From Edaphochlamys debaryana (Eukaryota; Chlorophyta; Chlorophyceae; Chlamydomonadales): a DNA stretch of 64,000 nt. The translations under genes were made by a program, and so were the position numbers. The stretch lies in NCBI GenBank assembly GCA_016858145.1, contig JAEHOE010000036.1, positions 1 to 64,000 on the forward strand, given 5' to 3'. The notes beneath the pieces were generated by a model. It was not told the DNA's origin. It did not search any database and saw only the letters and a list, made by a program, of their open reading frames with translations. Within the stretch, counting starts at the first letter, position 1; every line of letters begins with the position of its first letter. Shown here piece after piece: positions 36,045-48,480 of the stretch.

Positions 36045-39000
36045 ATGGACCGGGTTGCGTTGCAAGCCGTGGCTGCCGCGGCGGCGACGGGGGATGACAC
36101 AAGCGTGCAGTCAGGCCGAGAGGTGCGACCCTACATGACTACCGCGCTGAAACCCCGCTAGTCATGCGGGCTTCGGCACCGCTTGAGTTTCTCTCCCCGG
36201 CCCGCGTTCCACATGCCGCCGCTGTGAGCGCCCCTGCTGCTGGCCCGGCCCCCGCAGAGCACCGTCCGCGCCTCCCCCAAGCCCCCGCCCCCCGACGGAG
36301 CCAAGCCCACCACAGCGCACGGCGGCCGCCGGCCCGCCCGCATCAGCGAGCTGCTCGAGGGCAAGGCGGACGCCCCCTCCCATGAGGATTCGGGCGGCCT
36401 GGGGTTCGCAGACAGCGAGGAGGGGGGCAGCGGCCACCCCTACCGCAGCCTCTACACAGCCGAGGCTGTGGAGGGCTCGGCCCACGCCGGTGCATCCATC
36501 TACGGGTCCGCGCACGGGTCTTCGGCGCACGGCACCGCCGGCCGCGGCCATGGGTCGGTGGTCACGCGCAACAGCAACATGTCCATGGCGCCCGGCCGGG
36601 GCCCCAACTGGCGGCGTGTGGGCGGGGCCGTGCACGCCATGGGCATGACCCGGGCCCTGGTGGGTGCCGCGGGGCCGCAGTGTGGGAAGGCAGGCGGGAA
36701 GCTCAGGTTTTCAAAGGCTATGAGAGGCCCAAGGGGGCACTCCGTCAGCCTGGACCGTGGTGGTGATGCGGCCGGGCCGCGGACCGCGCTGAAGGGTGCT
36801 GCTTCGCACCCAAATTCTCCTCACGCTCCCTTCCCCGCCCGGCCCACGCCTTTCCCCTTACATCCACCCCCGCTCCCCCAGGCGGGCGGGCGCAGCGCCA
36901 ACCCCACCGCCTCGCTGCACGTGCCCCTGGCCGCCGCGGCGCCCAAGGAGGAGCCCAATGCCATGCTGAGGGCGCTGTCCACCCGCGCCGGCGCCCTGCG
37001 CCGCTTCAAGGCCAAGTTCGTGGACGGAGCCAACCGCATCTCCACCGCCCTGGCCATCTCGCCCAGCACCACATGGTGCGGCTGCACTGGCGGCAGAGAT
37101 GACCTTAGGCAGCCAGGGGTTCCATGCTCCTCATGACCTTGGCATGTGGCAGCCCTGCGCTGCTGCACCCTGGCGATAGGGTACCTGCGAGGAGCCCCCG
37201 CCACAGCAGCATGCATGGGACCTGGGGCTACCCCAGGCGGGATCCGCCACGCATGCATGTCCATTCCAAGCCGGTTACGGGGCAGCCGCTATCCAAAAAC
37301 ACAAATAAACCACGCGCCTTCTCGGTCACGCATCTCTCTGTCAGCAGCGAGCCGTAACCAGACTGCGCCCCTTCTGCCCCGTGTCGCCAGGTACCACACG
37401 CACTGGTTCTACTGGGCGGTGGCCAACGCCATGTTCAGCTGCTGGCTCACGCCCTTCCTCATGGCCTTCGAGGACGACCGCTGCGGGGGGGAGTGCGGCT
37501 GCCAGCCCTGCTGGTGCGCCCGGGCCGGGGCTACCCCGGGGCTGGGCTGAGGGTTGCGGGCGGGGACGGCGGAGCAGGCTTGCAGGCGTACCGGCGCCCG
37601 GTGCAGGCCTCCTTGCTGACGTCCGGGTGTGACCTTAAGGGATGCGGTTCCGCTTCCTCTTGCGATCGCCCTCTACCCCTCCATGAGCATCTCTCGGGCC
37701 CCCCGCATGGGGCCCGAGGTGTCCACGCGCAGCAGGCAGAGAGCACACGACACGCGGTGGACCGAAACACACCATCCGCCCCCCCCCGGCCCCCCAGGGT
37801 GGCCACGCTCCTGAACGCCGCCTCCTACGTCATGCTCGCCACCTTCCTGCTGGACTTCTTCTTCAAGGTGAGACCTGGGCTCCTGGGGAGGGGGACGGGG
37901 AGGGCGGGTGTCAGGGTGTGGGGGTTGGTTCCTGAGGCGAGAGTGGGGGCGTCCAGGTTCGTCTGAGCTCTTGGGGAGGTGGAGGGGCTGGGGGAGTACG
38001 CTTGACAGCGAAGCAGTCCTGCTCGGCGGCTGGGCTCATGTCCATCAGCCCCGTTAACTTCCAGCTGGCCCATTGCCGGAGGCCCCGCGTGAACCTTCGG
38101 CGTCTGGGGTCCCTGGGGTCCTCCGCACTCTTAGATTCTGCGCCTGAAACCGCCCTCCGTTCCTCCGCCGCAGGCCTTCGTAGGCTTCTATGATCCCGTG
38201 ACGGGGGTGCTGGTCACCACGCAGCCGCAAATGCTGCAGCACTACGCGAGGAGGTGCGGGGGGGGGGGAGGCGCGGGGGAGGGGGGCTGTGGGCGTGAGC
38301 GCCGCTGCAGCTGCGTGGCAGGGAACCCAGGCAGGGAGCAGTGGTCGTTGTACCAAAAGCAGTGCTCACTTCCTGCATGCGGGCCCGCCAGCGTCGTTGA
38401 CCTCGCTCAATATCCACGGGAAGGTTGGCGAGGAGCTGACATACATTTGGACTGCTAAGCCGTCGACCGTTCCCGCTCGGTTAACAAGGGTGTCTGTCCA
38501 CGTTTTGGTGAACAAAAATAGAGTTTGAGGCTAGCAGCGGAGCAGGTAGAGTGCCTGGTCTAGACTGGGCCGATACTGGTCTGGTCGATCAGCCAGCTCG
38601 GTTAAAAACCCGTCGACCCCCTCCCGCACCCCTCCAGCTGGTACTTCACGCTGGATGTTATCGGCTGCATCCCCTGGGAGCGCATCGTGGGGGCCATCGC
38701 GGCGAGCGCAGGCGCCTCCCCCGACGTGCGGCTGCAGCTGCAGTGGTTCGCACTGCTGTCGCTGGTGGGGCGGGGCGGGGCGGGGCGGGGCCCGGGTGTG
38801 TGCATGGTGGGCTCTGCGGGGTCAGCAGGTCAGCTCACGACCCATTCCGCGTGCGCCCTCCCTCCCCGCCTCAGACACGTGTATACCGCGTGTTCGATTT
38901 ATTCACCGCCCTCGACTACAAGGTGAGGCCGGGGGCCGGGGGGCGGGCCCAGCCCGTGCCCGGCTCACCCGCGTCCCTCACCCGTTGATACCGTACTCCA

Positions 39001-42000
39001 GCCACCTGCACTGCCTGTCTGACCTTAACCCGCCTACCTTCACACGCCCCGGTGCAGATGGTGCTGAGCCAGGGCATGCTGATGATCCTCCGCAACTACA
39101 CCTACGTGCTCTACATCGCGCAGTGAGTGGGGGAGCGGGCGAGGTGCCGAGGCCCCTGCCCCGCTACATCCTTGCCCTGTCACGCCGCCCTCCATCCCCC
39201 TCCAGCCTCTTCTCTCCCTCCGCTCCATCATGTCCAGAAAGCATCCCCTCCCCTCCCCCACCCCCTTTCCCCCCCAGCTGGGCCGCCTGCGCCTTCTACC
39301 TTTTGGCCCGGGGGGAGGGCATGAACCCCACCACATGGGTGGGCCGCAACCCGGACGACTTCCTGGGCGTGTCCATCTGGGGGCAGTACGTCATGGCCAT
39401 GTACTACTCGGTGAGTACGGCGATGCGGTTGTGCACCGCCGTACGCTCGTTGCCATACAGTGGATTGGAAGTACGGTATTCCGTTATGCCCTCCGCCAGG
39501 TGACGGTGTTCACGGCCATGGGGGACCCCGAGCTCTACCCCTCCACCACGGCCGAGCAGTCGCTCATGATCGTGTACCTGGTGGGTGGGGAGCAGGGGGG
39601 CGGCTGGGTGGGCGGTTTGAGAGGACCGGAGCCTGGGCTAGGGGTCCTGGGGGCCAGAGGCCGCGGAGGCATCGCCTGCAAGTTGGGGCTTTGTGTCGCT
39701 GCAGCGGGCCGCTGCAGGCAGGCACGGGAGGAGGCCTCCTCCCCAAAGCAACCATGCCCCGAGCATCCATCCAACCTCAAGTGTCGTCCCTTCCTGTCCG
39801 CAGATGTTCAACCTCTTCCTGGCGGCCTACGTGGTCGGCACCGTGACCATGATGGTGCGTGGCGCGGGCTGCGGCCGGCCGGCCCCCAAGCCCCCCCTGC
39901 CTCAACCCCTCATGCCGTATCCTCGCCCGGCGCTCCCGTCCCGCACCAGCCTCCAACGCCTATCCCTACCCTCTCCACGCCCCCCCTCCCCCCGCAGATG
40001 GTCAAGAGCGACGAGCGCTCCAAGGCCTTCCGCGACCGCATGTCCAACCTCAACGAGTACGGACAGGACAACGAGCTGCCGGAGGTGTGTACGGGGGGGT
40101 GGGCAGCGCCCGTGTGGGGAAAACCATGTGACGCAGCCCTCCCCCTCGTGGGCCTCCTCCCTGCCCCTTCTCCACCGGGGCCTACGGGGCTTACGCCCAA
40201 CCCCACAACGACCCTCTCCTCCACCCACTTAACCCCACCCCACCCCACACCCTCCCCAGCGCCTGCGCAAGGCCATGCGCGAGCACCTCGAGGTGCACTT
40301 CGACTCGGCACAGACCAGCGACGACACCGTGCTAAGGTGGGGCGAGGGAGGGAGGGGCAGGGAGGGGCAGGGGCATGGCGAGGGGGCAGGCCGCAGGGCG
40401 TACCTGTGGAAGAGTAGTGGGGCAGCTCCTACCGCCCGCCCTGGCTGTAAGAGTGCCTTATTAACGCCGTACACCCCCTGTCCCCCCAGCATCTACCCCA
40501 TCACCATGCGACGCCGCGCGCTGCGGCACCTCTACCTCAGCCCGCTTAAGGGCTGCTACCTGTTCCGGGGGTGCAAGCAGGTGCGAGCGGAGAGGAACGG
40601 CAGCCTGCACAAGCCCTCCCGTCTTTGTCCAATGAGCTACTTGGGGGGTGCGCCGGTCTGCACAAGCCTCCTCCCGCCCCGCGCCTACGCTTCCCTCATG
40701 TACCCCACCCCCCCCCCAGCGCTTCCTGGATGCGATCCTGGCGGTGGCTCACGTGGAGCTCTTCCTCCCCGGGGTGGAGATCCTGGCGGAGGTGGGTGGG
40801 GGTCAGGGCGCACAGCACCACTCCATGGGCGGAGCGGGGGCCGGGACCGGGAAGGGCGCACGGCGGTCGCGGCGGGGCGGGGGCTGGCGGGATCTCCTCG
40901 AGCGCACTTGTCCCCACACCTGCAGGGCGACAACGTGGTCGAGCTCATGGTGGTGGTGGCTGGGCAGGTGGAGGCCGCGCAGGGGCCCCGCCTGGGCAGC
41001 AACGCCTCCTCAGCGGTGTCGGACGGCTTCTCATTCGCCTACGCCTCCACAAACGACGGCCGCGACCCCTCGGGCCGCTCCGCGGACGGCCGCGAGGCCA
41101 GCGCCCGCTCCGCCGATGACCCCAGCGGCCACTCGGGCCTCACCAGCTTCTCGCGAGACTCGGGGTCCGTGCATGACCCCAAGGCATCCAATGACGGTGG
41201 GGTGGCCTGGAGGCTAGGGAGGGACGGGGAGGAGCGCTGCGCGCAGCAGCTGTTGTATCTCGGGCGCTTGATGCTGTCATTCAAACATGTGTTGGAAAGG
41301 GTCAGGGGGAAGGAAGGGAACTGCCTGTCTGAGCCTGTGTGTGCGCTGGCTGCAGGCACGGGCCAGCCCGCCGGCAAGTTCGCCATCGGCGCCAAGTCCC
41401 GGGCGGTGTGCGTGAAGCGGGGCTGCAGCGACCCACTGGCGGAGATCGCCTTCTTTACGGGCAAGTTGGGATGTGGGGGTTAGAGGTTGGGTGGTTGTGG
41501 GTGGGTGGGTGGGGGGCGGGAGGAGCGGGAGGGCGGGGGCTGGTGGTAGGGACCATGGGAGGAAGCGAGGGAGGGGTTCAGCCGGGCGGCGTGGCTCCTG
41601 GTTGAGAGAAGGGTGTTGGCAGTGACCCATCGCTCAGTGGCTCTGGCGCTGCGCCCGTTCAATTTCGCAGACGGCTCGAGCTACGAGAGCGTCATCGGCA
41701 CCACGGCTGTGCGGTGAGCCCCCCGGATGGATTGGGTCGCTGAGGGACCCGGCGCTCCCACGGGCAGATGGAGTCTCGTCGACTCCACGGCACCCTGTGA
41801 CCATCCGCCTCATTCTCCCCGGTGTGTTCCCCTGCCTCCCTGCAGCATCCTCTCCGTGCCCCGCTCCGCCTGGGACCTACTCACACAGCAGTTCCCGCAG
41901 CAGGTGGGCCTAGGGGGGTGGGGTGGGGTGGGGGGATGCACGCGACAGGCCCAGGTGGGCCCACGCAACACCCACGCTCAACCAACCACATGCGCGCCCC

Positions 42001-45000
42001 GGCTTGGCACCGACGTGGCCTTGCCTTGGCATCACCCCCTCCCCAGCGAGCCCTGCTGCCACCCGCTTTCTCTTCCACACCCCACCCCCTCCCCACTCTG
42101 CCCCCCACGCCTCCACCCCGCCCCCAAGGTCCGTGTGGTGCTTGAAAACCTGCGCCGCTCCGTGGAGGCCGCTGTGGAGGAGAACCTCAAGGACGCGGCC
42201 TCGCGCTCCCAGCTGACGGCGGAGCAGCTGCACGTGGCGCTGTCGCTGGTCAAGGCGTCGTACGTGGAGGTGGCGGACCCCGTGGCGCTGGCCAGCACAC
42301 GGGGTGGGAGATGGGGGGGTATGGGGACAAGGGTCAGCAGGGAGAGTGGGGGCAGAGGGTGCGAGAGGTGCTGGAGCGGGTTCGGCCCTCGCTTGGTGTG
42401 CGGCTTGTTGGGATGAGGGTCAACTGCTGGGCGGTGGAGGGCCAGCGGTTAGGAGGCCGGGCTCATCGTAACGACCGTTGCTCCATCCGCTCTCCGCAGA
42501 TGCGCTGACTGCGCCCCAGATGGAGATGCTGACGCGGCTGGACGACGTACGCACGGTGGCCTCGGCGCACGTGCGCAAGTGCGACGAGATGCGCACCTTC
42601 GAGCTGCTCAACACGGTGGGGGGGGGAGGAGGGGAAAGCGGGGGGAAGGCGGCCGGAGACGGGACCGGAGGCGCGGAGCGGGAATGGTGTTGGTTGGGGC
42701 TGCGTGAGTCGAGCAGTCCAGAGCGCTTGCCACTGTGCCCCACACGCTCTCCCCTCCGCACGCATCCGCCCTGCCTGCTTGCTTCTGCTCGTCATCAAGA
42801 CCTCCTCCACGTGTGTCCCGCCCCAGGCCGCCATGGGGGACGTGGAGTCGCTCCGCACTATGCTGGGCCAGGGCATATCGCCCAACACGGCGGACTACGA
42901 CGGCCGCACGTGCCTCATGCTGGCATGCGCCAAGGGCCACGAGGTGGGGGGTGGGGGGTGTTGGGGGCTGACCGCTTGCTTGAGACTTGAGAGGGAGCGT
43001 TGGGGTTGTACGGAGGGTTGTACGGGGCATGACCTTGCTTTTTCCTGGTCCTGCAGGCTGTGGTCAAGCTGTTTCTGGACTGTGGGGCGGACAAGGACAG
43101 ACTCGAGTGAGTGGCGCGGGCACCGGGGCGGGTGGCTCGGGGCGTGAAGCACGGGAGTACGGTGTCAAGAAGGCGAGCACCATTACAACGCGTGAAGGTG
43201 TCTGGAACACATTCTGCCTTCTCTTTCTTCCCCTCGCAGCGCCTTCGGCAACTCTGCGCTGTCAGAGGCCGTCAAGTCACAGCACGACAAGTGTATCGAC
43301 GTCATGCTGGCGTACGGCGCCACGTGAGTGCCGTACGGTGCCGCACGTACGGGCCCCGCTGTGCTTCGCCTGCCGTCGCAGCTCGCCCGGGACTGACATC
43401 TGGCGCCACTCGCGTTTCGGTCCCCCCATAGGCTCGGCAGCGGCGGCCTGACGGTAGCGGCAGAGATGTGCCAGGTGCGATCCATCACAACCCGCCAGTC
43501 GCCCTGCGCACACCGCCTCCACCTGCACCGACACTACAAGTTAGGGCCCTGTACCCACGCTGCCTTACCCCCCCACCCCTACAACCGCAGGCCGTGTACA
43601 ACGGCGAGCTGGTCAAGCTGCGGCGCATGCTGCGGGCCGGTGCGCCCCCCGACGCATGCGATTACGACCGGCGCTCGGCTCTGCACATCGCCGGCGCCGA
43701 GGGCAACCTCGAAGCCGTCAAGCTGCTGATCGAGCAGGGCGGCGCAGACCCTGAGTTCCAGGTGAGCCATATCCCCGTTCCTTCATAGCGGCATGCCTCG
43801 TACACCCCCGACCTGGCCGACCCAGCCATCCTGACCTAACCTGCCTCACCCGTCAATCCCCCTCCCTCCCTTTACCCCAGGACCGCTGGGGCAACACGGC
43901 CCTGGACGAGGCCCGCCGCGTGGGCGCCGCCCCCGTGGTGGCATACCTGGAGCGCCAGCAGGAGGGCGCCCGCAGCGGGGGCGGCGGCGCGGCGTCCGCC
44001 GACAAGGGCCGGGTGCACGCCGCCCGCAGCTTCCTGTCCTGGTGCTCGCTGGGCGACGATGGGGCCATTTGGGAAGGCGGCGGCTGGGCGGCGGGAGAGA
44101 AGGCCGGCTGCGCCTTCGCCGGGCTGCTGGTGGCAGCGGCGCGGGGCCACGAGGTGCGTGGGGGCGCGGCTGGGCCCGGGAAGAGAACCTCATTGCTCTG
44201 GCACAGTAGAGGCGCACAGCCGTGTAGGCCCCACGTGTGCACTTCGCCGTACGACCAAACCCTCTAATCCGTCCCCGTCTTCGGCCGTGCAGAAGTGCGT
44301 GTCCGCTCTGCTGGCCGCCATGCCGCCGCACCTGCTCGCGCGGGAGGGGCACGTGGCGATGCTGGAGGCGGCGCGGGTGGGCCACATCGACTCGGTGGCG
44401 GCCTTCCGTGCCGCGGGCGTGCGCCTCCCCGCCGAGCCCCCCCGCCTGCTGGAGGGTCTGCGCATGGAGCTGCGGGCTGCGGCGCTGGCGGGGCAAGGCA
44501 CGGTGGTGGCGGCGCTGGTGGGCGCGGGCGTGCCGGCGCGCGGTCCGCTGCCGCCGCCCGCGGCCCTGGAGGGCACGGCGCTGCACTTGGCCGTGGGCCA
44601 CACGCACCCGCGCACGGTGAGTGGAGAGAGGGCGGGAGAACTTGTTATGTGAGGGGCCAGGGGCTGCCGGAGGCTGGCATTCGTGGAAGGCAGGGGCACC
44701 CCGGGTGGTACACCGGCGTCGACAGGGGAAAGGGACGGACGTCGTTTCGCGCAATGTGACTGGCGGCCGGGCCCGGCTCGCCTGAGAGAAGTCGGTCACC
44801 TTTCGTTCCAACCTCCATCCCTTTCGCCCCTGCCCAGGTGCGCTACCTGGTGGAGGTGGGGGGAGCCATCACGGACGTCCACGCGGCGGACGGCTCGGGC
44901 CGCACGCCCATGCAGCTGGCGGAGACGGCCCTAGCGCAGGCCCCCAGCTCCTCCCGGGCCAAGTAAGCGGCGGACAGGGGAAGAGGGCCGTACCCGGGTC

Positions 45001-46756
45001 CCAGCTTCGTGGGCCTGAGTTTGGACCCGGCATTGAGGACGGGTTGCCAGTGCTCACCCCTGACTCGAGTCCGTCTCACACGCTGTTGTCGTGTTGCCCC
45101 AGGCGCGTCGTGGAGTACCTGCAGTGGGCGGCGGCGCTGGCGGCCGGCGGTGCCAGCCAGGCTGCGCTGCTGGCGGCGGCCTCTGGGAAGTGGGGCCCCA
45201 TCGAGCTCACGGTGGCGGCGCATGAGGCGCTCACCAAGCCCGCAGGTGCGCACCTCCTGGCATTGACACTTGGCAAGCAGTCACCGAGCGAGTCCCCACC
45301 AGAGGTCCCCACTGACCCGCACCATACACCGAGGGGTTCTTCTGGTTTCCGCCACCTGGTCAATGCCCTTGTGTCGTCCCCCGCTCCCCACCCGCCGCCG
45401 CCCCTCAGTCGAGCCCGCTGAGGCCCCCAAGCCCCCCAAGCTGGACGCAAGTGCATCCACGAGGGAGCGACTGCTGCTGTCGCCGCGGCCCCTGGTGTCC
45501 CCGGCTGCCAGCGACGAGCCACCGGCCACCCACCCCGGTGAGCGCATGCGCGGAAGAATGCTTGCTACCGGTACCATAGTACGATAGGTGTAGTTCCCTC
45601 AAGTTCACCTTCATCCCCTGCGTCGCCTCACACATCTTGCCGCACACCTGCATGGCCCTGAGCAGCAACACACCTCCTGCCTTGCCCCTATTCGCCTGCT
45701 AACCCTGACCCTCGCTCTGCGCCTGCAGCCATCAGCAGCCCCTTTGCCAAGCTGAGCGCCGGCAACGTGCAGCGTCGGGCCACCTCCACAGATCTAACGG
45801 CGTCCCTAGACGCCCGCGCCGGCAGCCTGCCACCCCCAGGCGACGCCGCCGGCGCCCTGCCCTCCGGCAGCGGACTGCCCGTGGTGGACGAATGGGCCAA
45901 CCTGCCCGGCACGCCCCGCGGCTCCGTGCGTGGAGGGCAGGGGCCCTCTACTTCGCTGATGGGAGCTGTGTCAGCGGCGCTATCGGCAGTCGCGCTCAAC
46001 GAGCCCCCAGGCTCACCGATCGCAATGGGTGGCCAGCCGTCGCCCGCGCCCTTCAGCCCCGGCGTCCCGCCCGGTTCCGCCATCAGCCTCGGCTCCCCGC
46101 GCCTCATCCTCCCGCCGAGCAGCCTCCTGCCGGTCGGCGCAGGCATCGCGGCAAACCCCCTGTCCCCCGTCCCCGGCGCCTCCGCCTCGGGTGCGCCCCC
46201 CGGCTCACCATCCCTGGCGCGCGGCGGCTCCTCCCGCGCCGCCGCGCGCCTGTTTGGCGCCGGCGCCTCCACCCCAACGCCGGCTCGCCTCGACACGTCG
46301 GGGCACGGCGAGTGCCTGCCCTCGCCGGCCGTCTCCACCAGCGCCGTGCAGCTGCTGAGCAACGTCACGCCTCGCGCCTCGCGCTGGTCCGCCATGGTTG
46401 GGGAGGATGAGATCACGCGCTACGTGGATTCGTTCACGCGGGGCAGCCATGGCCTGTCAAACTCGGGGGGGCTGGGTGCAGCCGAGGCAGCGGCGGCGGT
46501 GGCAGGAGCCCCTTCGGTGCCGCCGCAACAGCGGCGGGTCAGCATGCTGCAGAGCGGAGTGGGCGGCAGCAGCGCCCGACTGCGCATCTCGTCCCCTGTG
46601 GGCGCCGGCGGTGCGTCGGGCGCGGCCGTGTCCTCTCCGTCCACGCTCCAGGGTGTGAGGCTGGCGGACATGGGGCAGCAGGTGGCGGCTGCGGAGGGGG
46701 GTGGAGGGGAGGCGCTCTCGCCCGTGCAGAGCCGGGGCCCGTCGGGCGCGGTGTGA
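36045..46756 (+). CDS. Channel 2: tandem paralogue of channel 1
   Basis: Predicted product about 1677 residues, same order of parts as channel 1. S1 is HWFYWAVANAMFSCWLTPFL (exon 37391), S2 NAASYVMLATFLLDFFFK (37798), S3 WYFTLDVIGCIPWERIVGAI (38638), S4 ending TRVYRVFDLF, S5 MLMILRNYTYVLYIAHWAAC, pore YYSVTVFTAMGDPELYP (filter codons 39512-39526), S6 LMIVYLMFNLFLAAYVVG. A CNBD-like roll lies at about 40490-42303, with an Asp/Ser/Arg-rich insert before the last strands, and ankyrin repeats at 42827-45245; a Ser/Pro/Gly-rich tail follows. The filter is AMGD, further from GYGD than channel 1. The first exon (36045-36122, 26 codons) is inferred: the next exon has an in-frame stop just upstream (36225-36227), so an upstream exon is required. 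Likely partner or specialised copy of channel 1. Confidence 0.87.
38767..38791 (+). repeat. Short (GGGGC)5 run in a channel 2 intron
   Basis: Five perfect GGGGC units start two bases after the donor at 38765-38766. It is the same pentamer that is repeated 14 times at 58321-58390. Confidence 0.95.
41461..41670 (+). other. GC-AG intron in channel 2
   Basis: The exon ends TTC TTT ACG G and is followed by GCAAGT, the consensus GC donor. The acceptor CAG leads into AC GGC TCG AGC. Channel 1 has a normal GT intron at the same codon and phase (28733-28961), and both upstream exons are 105 nt. Confidence 0.85.
43881..43952 (+). repeat. Ankyrin block nearly identical to channel 1 (copy 2)
   Basis: Matches 30884-30955 with 71 of 72 bases, starting at the first base of the exon. 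Confidence 0.9.
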
Positions 46757-47405
46757 TGACACAGGTAGACCGGCGCTTGCGGGGTTGATGTACGAATGTG
46801 TGTACGACCGCGTGTCCAGTGCAGCTTCTTGGCAGGCAGGCGCACGCGGCAACGTTAGACAAGCGGGGCGCACTATACTCCAACCGACCTTTAACGCGTT
46901 GATAGCAGGTTGTCGGGGAAAATGAGGTTCGCGGGGGCAAGGCGGGCGTGGCTGTGGGATGTGAGCGCGTGTGTACGGCATTCTTTGCTCGATGTCATTT
47001 GCTGCAAGATTCATACATGGGGAGCGGCGTGGCGTCTTGCAACTGACGCAGACGACGGTGGGGTCGCGGCGCCTCATCTATCCGGTTCTTAGGTGCCATG
47101 CACAAGACCGAATGCCTCGACAGAGACATTGATGGCTTTAGGGTGATGAGAGGGAGAGTGCACCATGGGGCGTCACGGAGCGTTACGTGGGTCACGGTCA
47201 GTGGCAAGGGGAGTGCGTCACGCGCTTTGCAGCGTGGTTGTCAGTGAAGTGGGAAGATTGGCGACGATGCGGTTGTCAGCCGTGGAGGTGCAGGTGATGT
47301 GCGGATACGTACTTGCATAAGGACCGGAAGGAGAGACGTGTTGTGATGAGGGACGGGTTGGGGCCTGAGAGCACGCACGCTTATGTGCGGCCTACCACAC
47401 GCGGT

Positions 47406-47410
47406 TTACA
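47406..47410 (-). terminator. Candidate poly(A) signal of chromo protein A
   Basis: TTACA on the plus strand is TGTAA on the minus strand, about 1.6 kb after the stop codon at 48986. It is the first I find on that strand. Confidence 0.3.
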
Positions 47411-48480
47411 CCCCCGCGCGCCACATGAAGACACGTGGCCACACACTGTTTCCGGGTCTCACCGGCCCCTACATTTGATGCTATGCCACACACTATGTCA
47501 CCGTGCGCTGGCTTTGGACTCTTTTGGACCCGGGTACCTGAGGCGGCATGAAGCCTGTGCCTTGGTGCGCCCAGGGCCTCCAGGGGATGCACTGACTACT
47601 TCATTGTGGGCCAGAAACCTTGTCACCCTTGCAATGCGCACCTCTTTCTCCCCCTGTTAATGTTGTCGTTGGCGAGTCCTTTCATGTGTCCCTGCTCGTG
47701 TTCCTTCACGCAGTCGCTTGCATCGCTTCTTAGCCCGTCAACTGGGTTGCTTGTTCAGGTGCGCGTGCCGGGTGACCCCTGTGGGTGCTTGGCCTGGGTC
47801 GGGTGTGTGACCGGCCCCTACTACTGGCGTCGACATGCCCGCATGATGCACGGCTGCTTCGCCTCTGCAACGCGGCTCCTGGCCGTGTTGTTTGACTTCA
47901 TACCCCTACTTCTTGTTTGGGAGGTCAGGGCATAGAGACGGTCTTGGATGTGTGTTCCCGGTTGTGCAACACGCCAAGCGAGCCGAGTTGCTGTGCACCC
48001 CCTGTTGACCAGTTTCAAACGTTAGCTCATCACCGCTTGGAACTGGTCCTGTCGTCGTGTTCGGGTTGTGTGCATCCTAGTGCCTAAAGGGGGCAGGACA
48101 CGGCACAGCAAGCTTGACGCAGTACTGTAGGCCCCCCTCCCCCAATACTATGCCATGGTAAACGAAGGCTGCGGTACGCAATCTAAGGGACATGTGGCTC
48201 GGCAAACAACTACTATTGATGGAGCATAGGCTTGTGGTTCTCGCGTCTTGGCGCCTGGGCCTTCTACTACGCCGGAGGTGGAAAGATCCGGCTGGGCTGC
48301 GTGTGCCCACCAACCGCTGCCGCTTGATTACTGATGCCGCCAGTTGGTTTGCCCGACTGGAAGGTGTAGGGCGTTGGGTATCGGCTTGGTTGGGACCGAC
48401 CACGCGACCCGCCCTTGGCCTAGCGTCCGTCAGTAGGGGGTCTTGCATGGGCAACGGCGCGGTACCGCGGGACTGATCGA

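Larger units (their letters stand above)
36045..46756 (+). other. Exon map of channel 2 (33 exons)
   Basis: 36045-36122, 36258-36659, 36882-37075, 37391-37513 (or 37492), 37798-37867, 38174-38253, 38638-38764, 38875-38922, 39058-39122, 39278-39410, 39500-39580, 39804-39854, 39998-40084, 40260-40336, 40490-40580, 40720-40791, 40926-41196, 41356-41460, 41671-41713, 41846-41903, 42129-42303, 42500-42615, 42827-42943, 43057-43106, 43240-43323, 43432-43474, 43591-43761, 43881-44153, 44293-44616, 44838-44962, 45103-45245, 45409-45537, 45729-46756. Phases agree throughout. The donor of exon 4 is ambiguous between two in-phase GTGCG sites. The intron at 41461-41670 has a GC donor. Confidence 0.77.
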
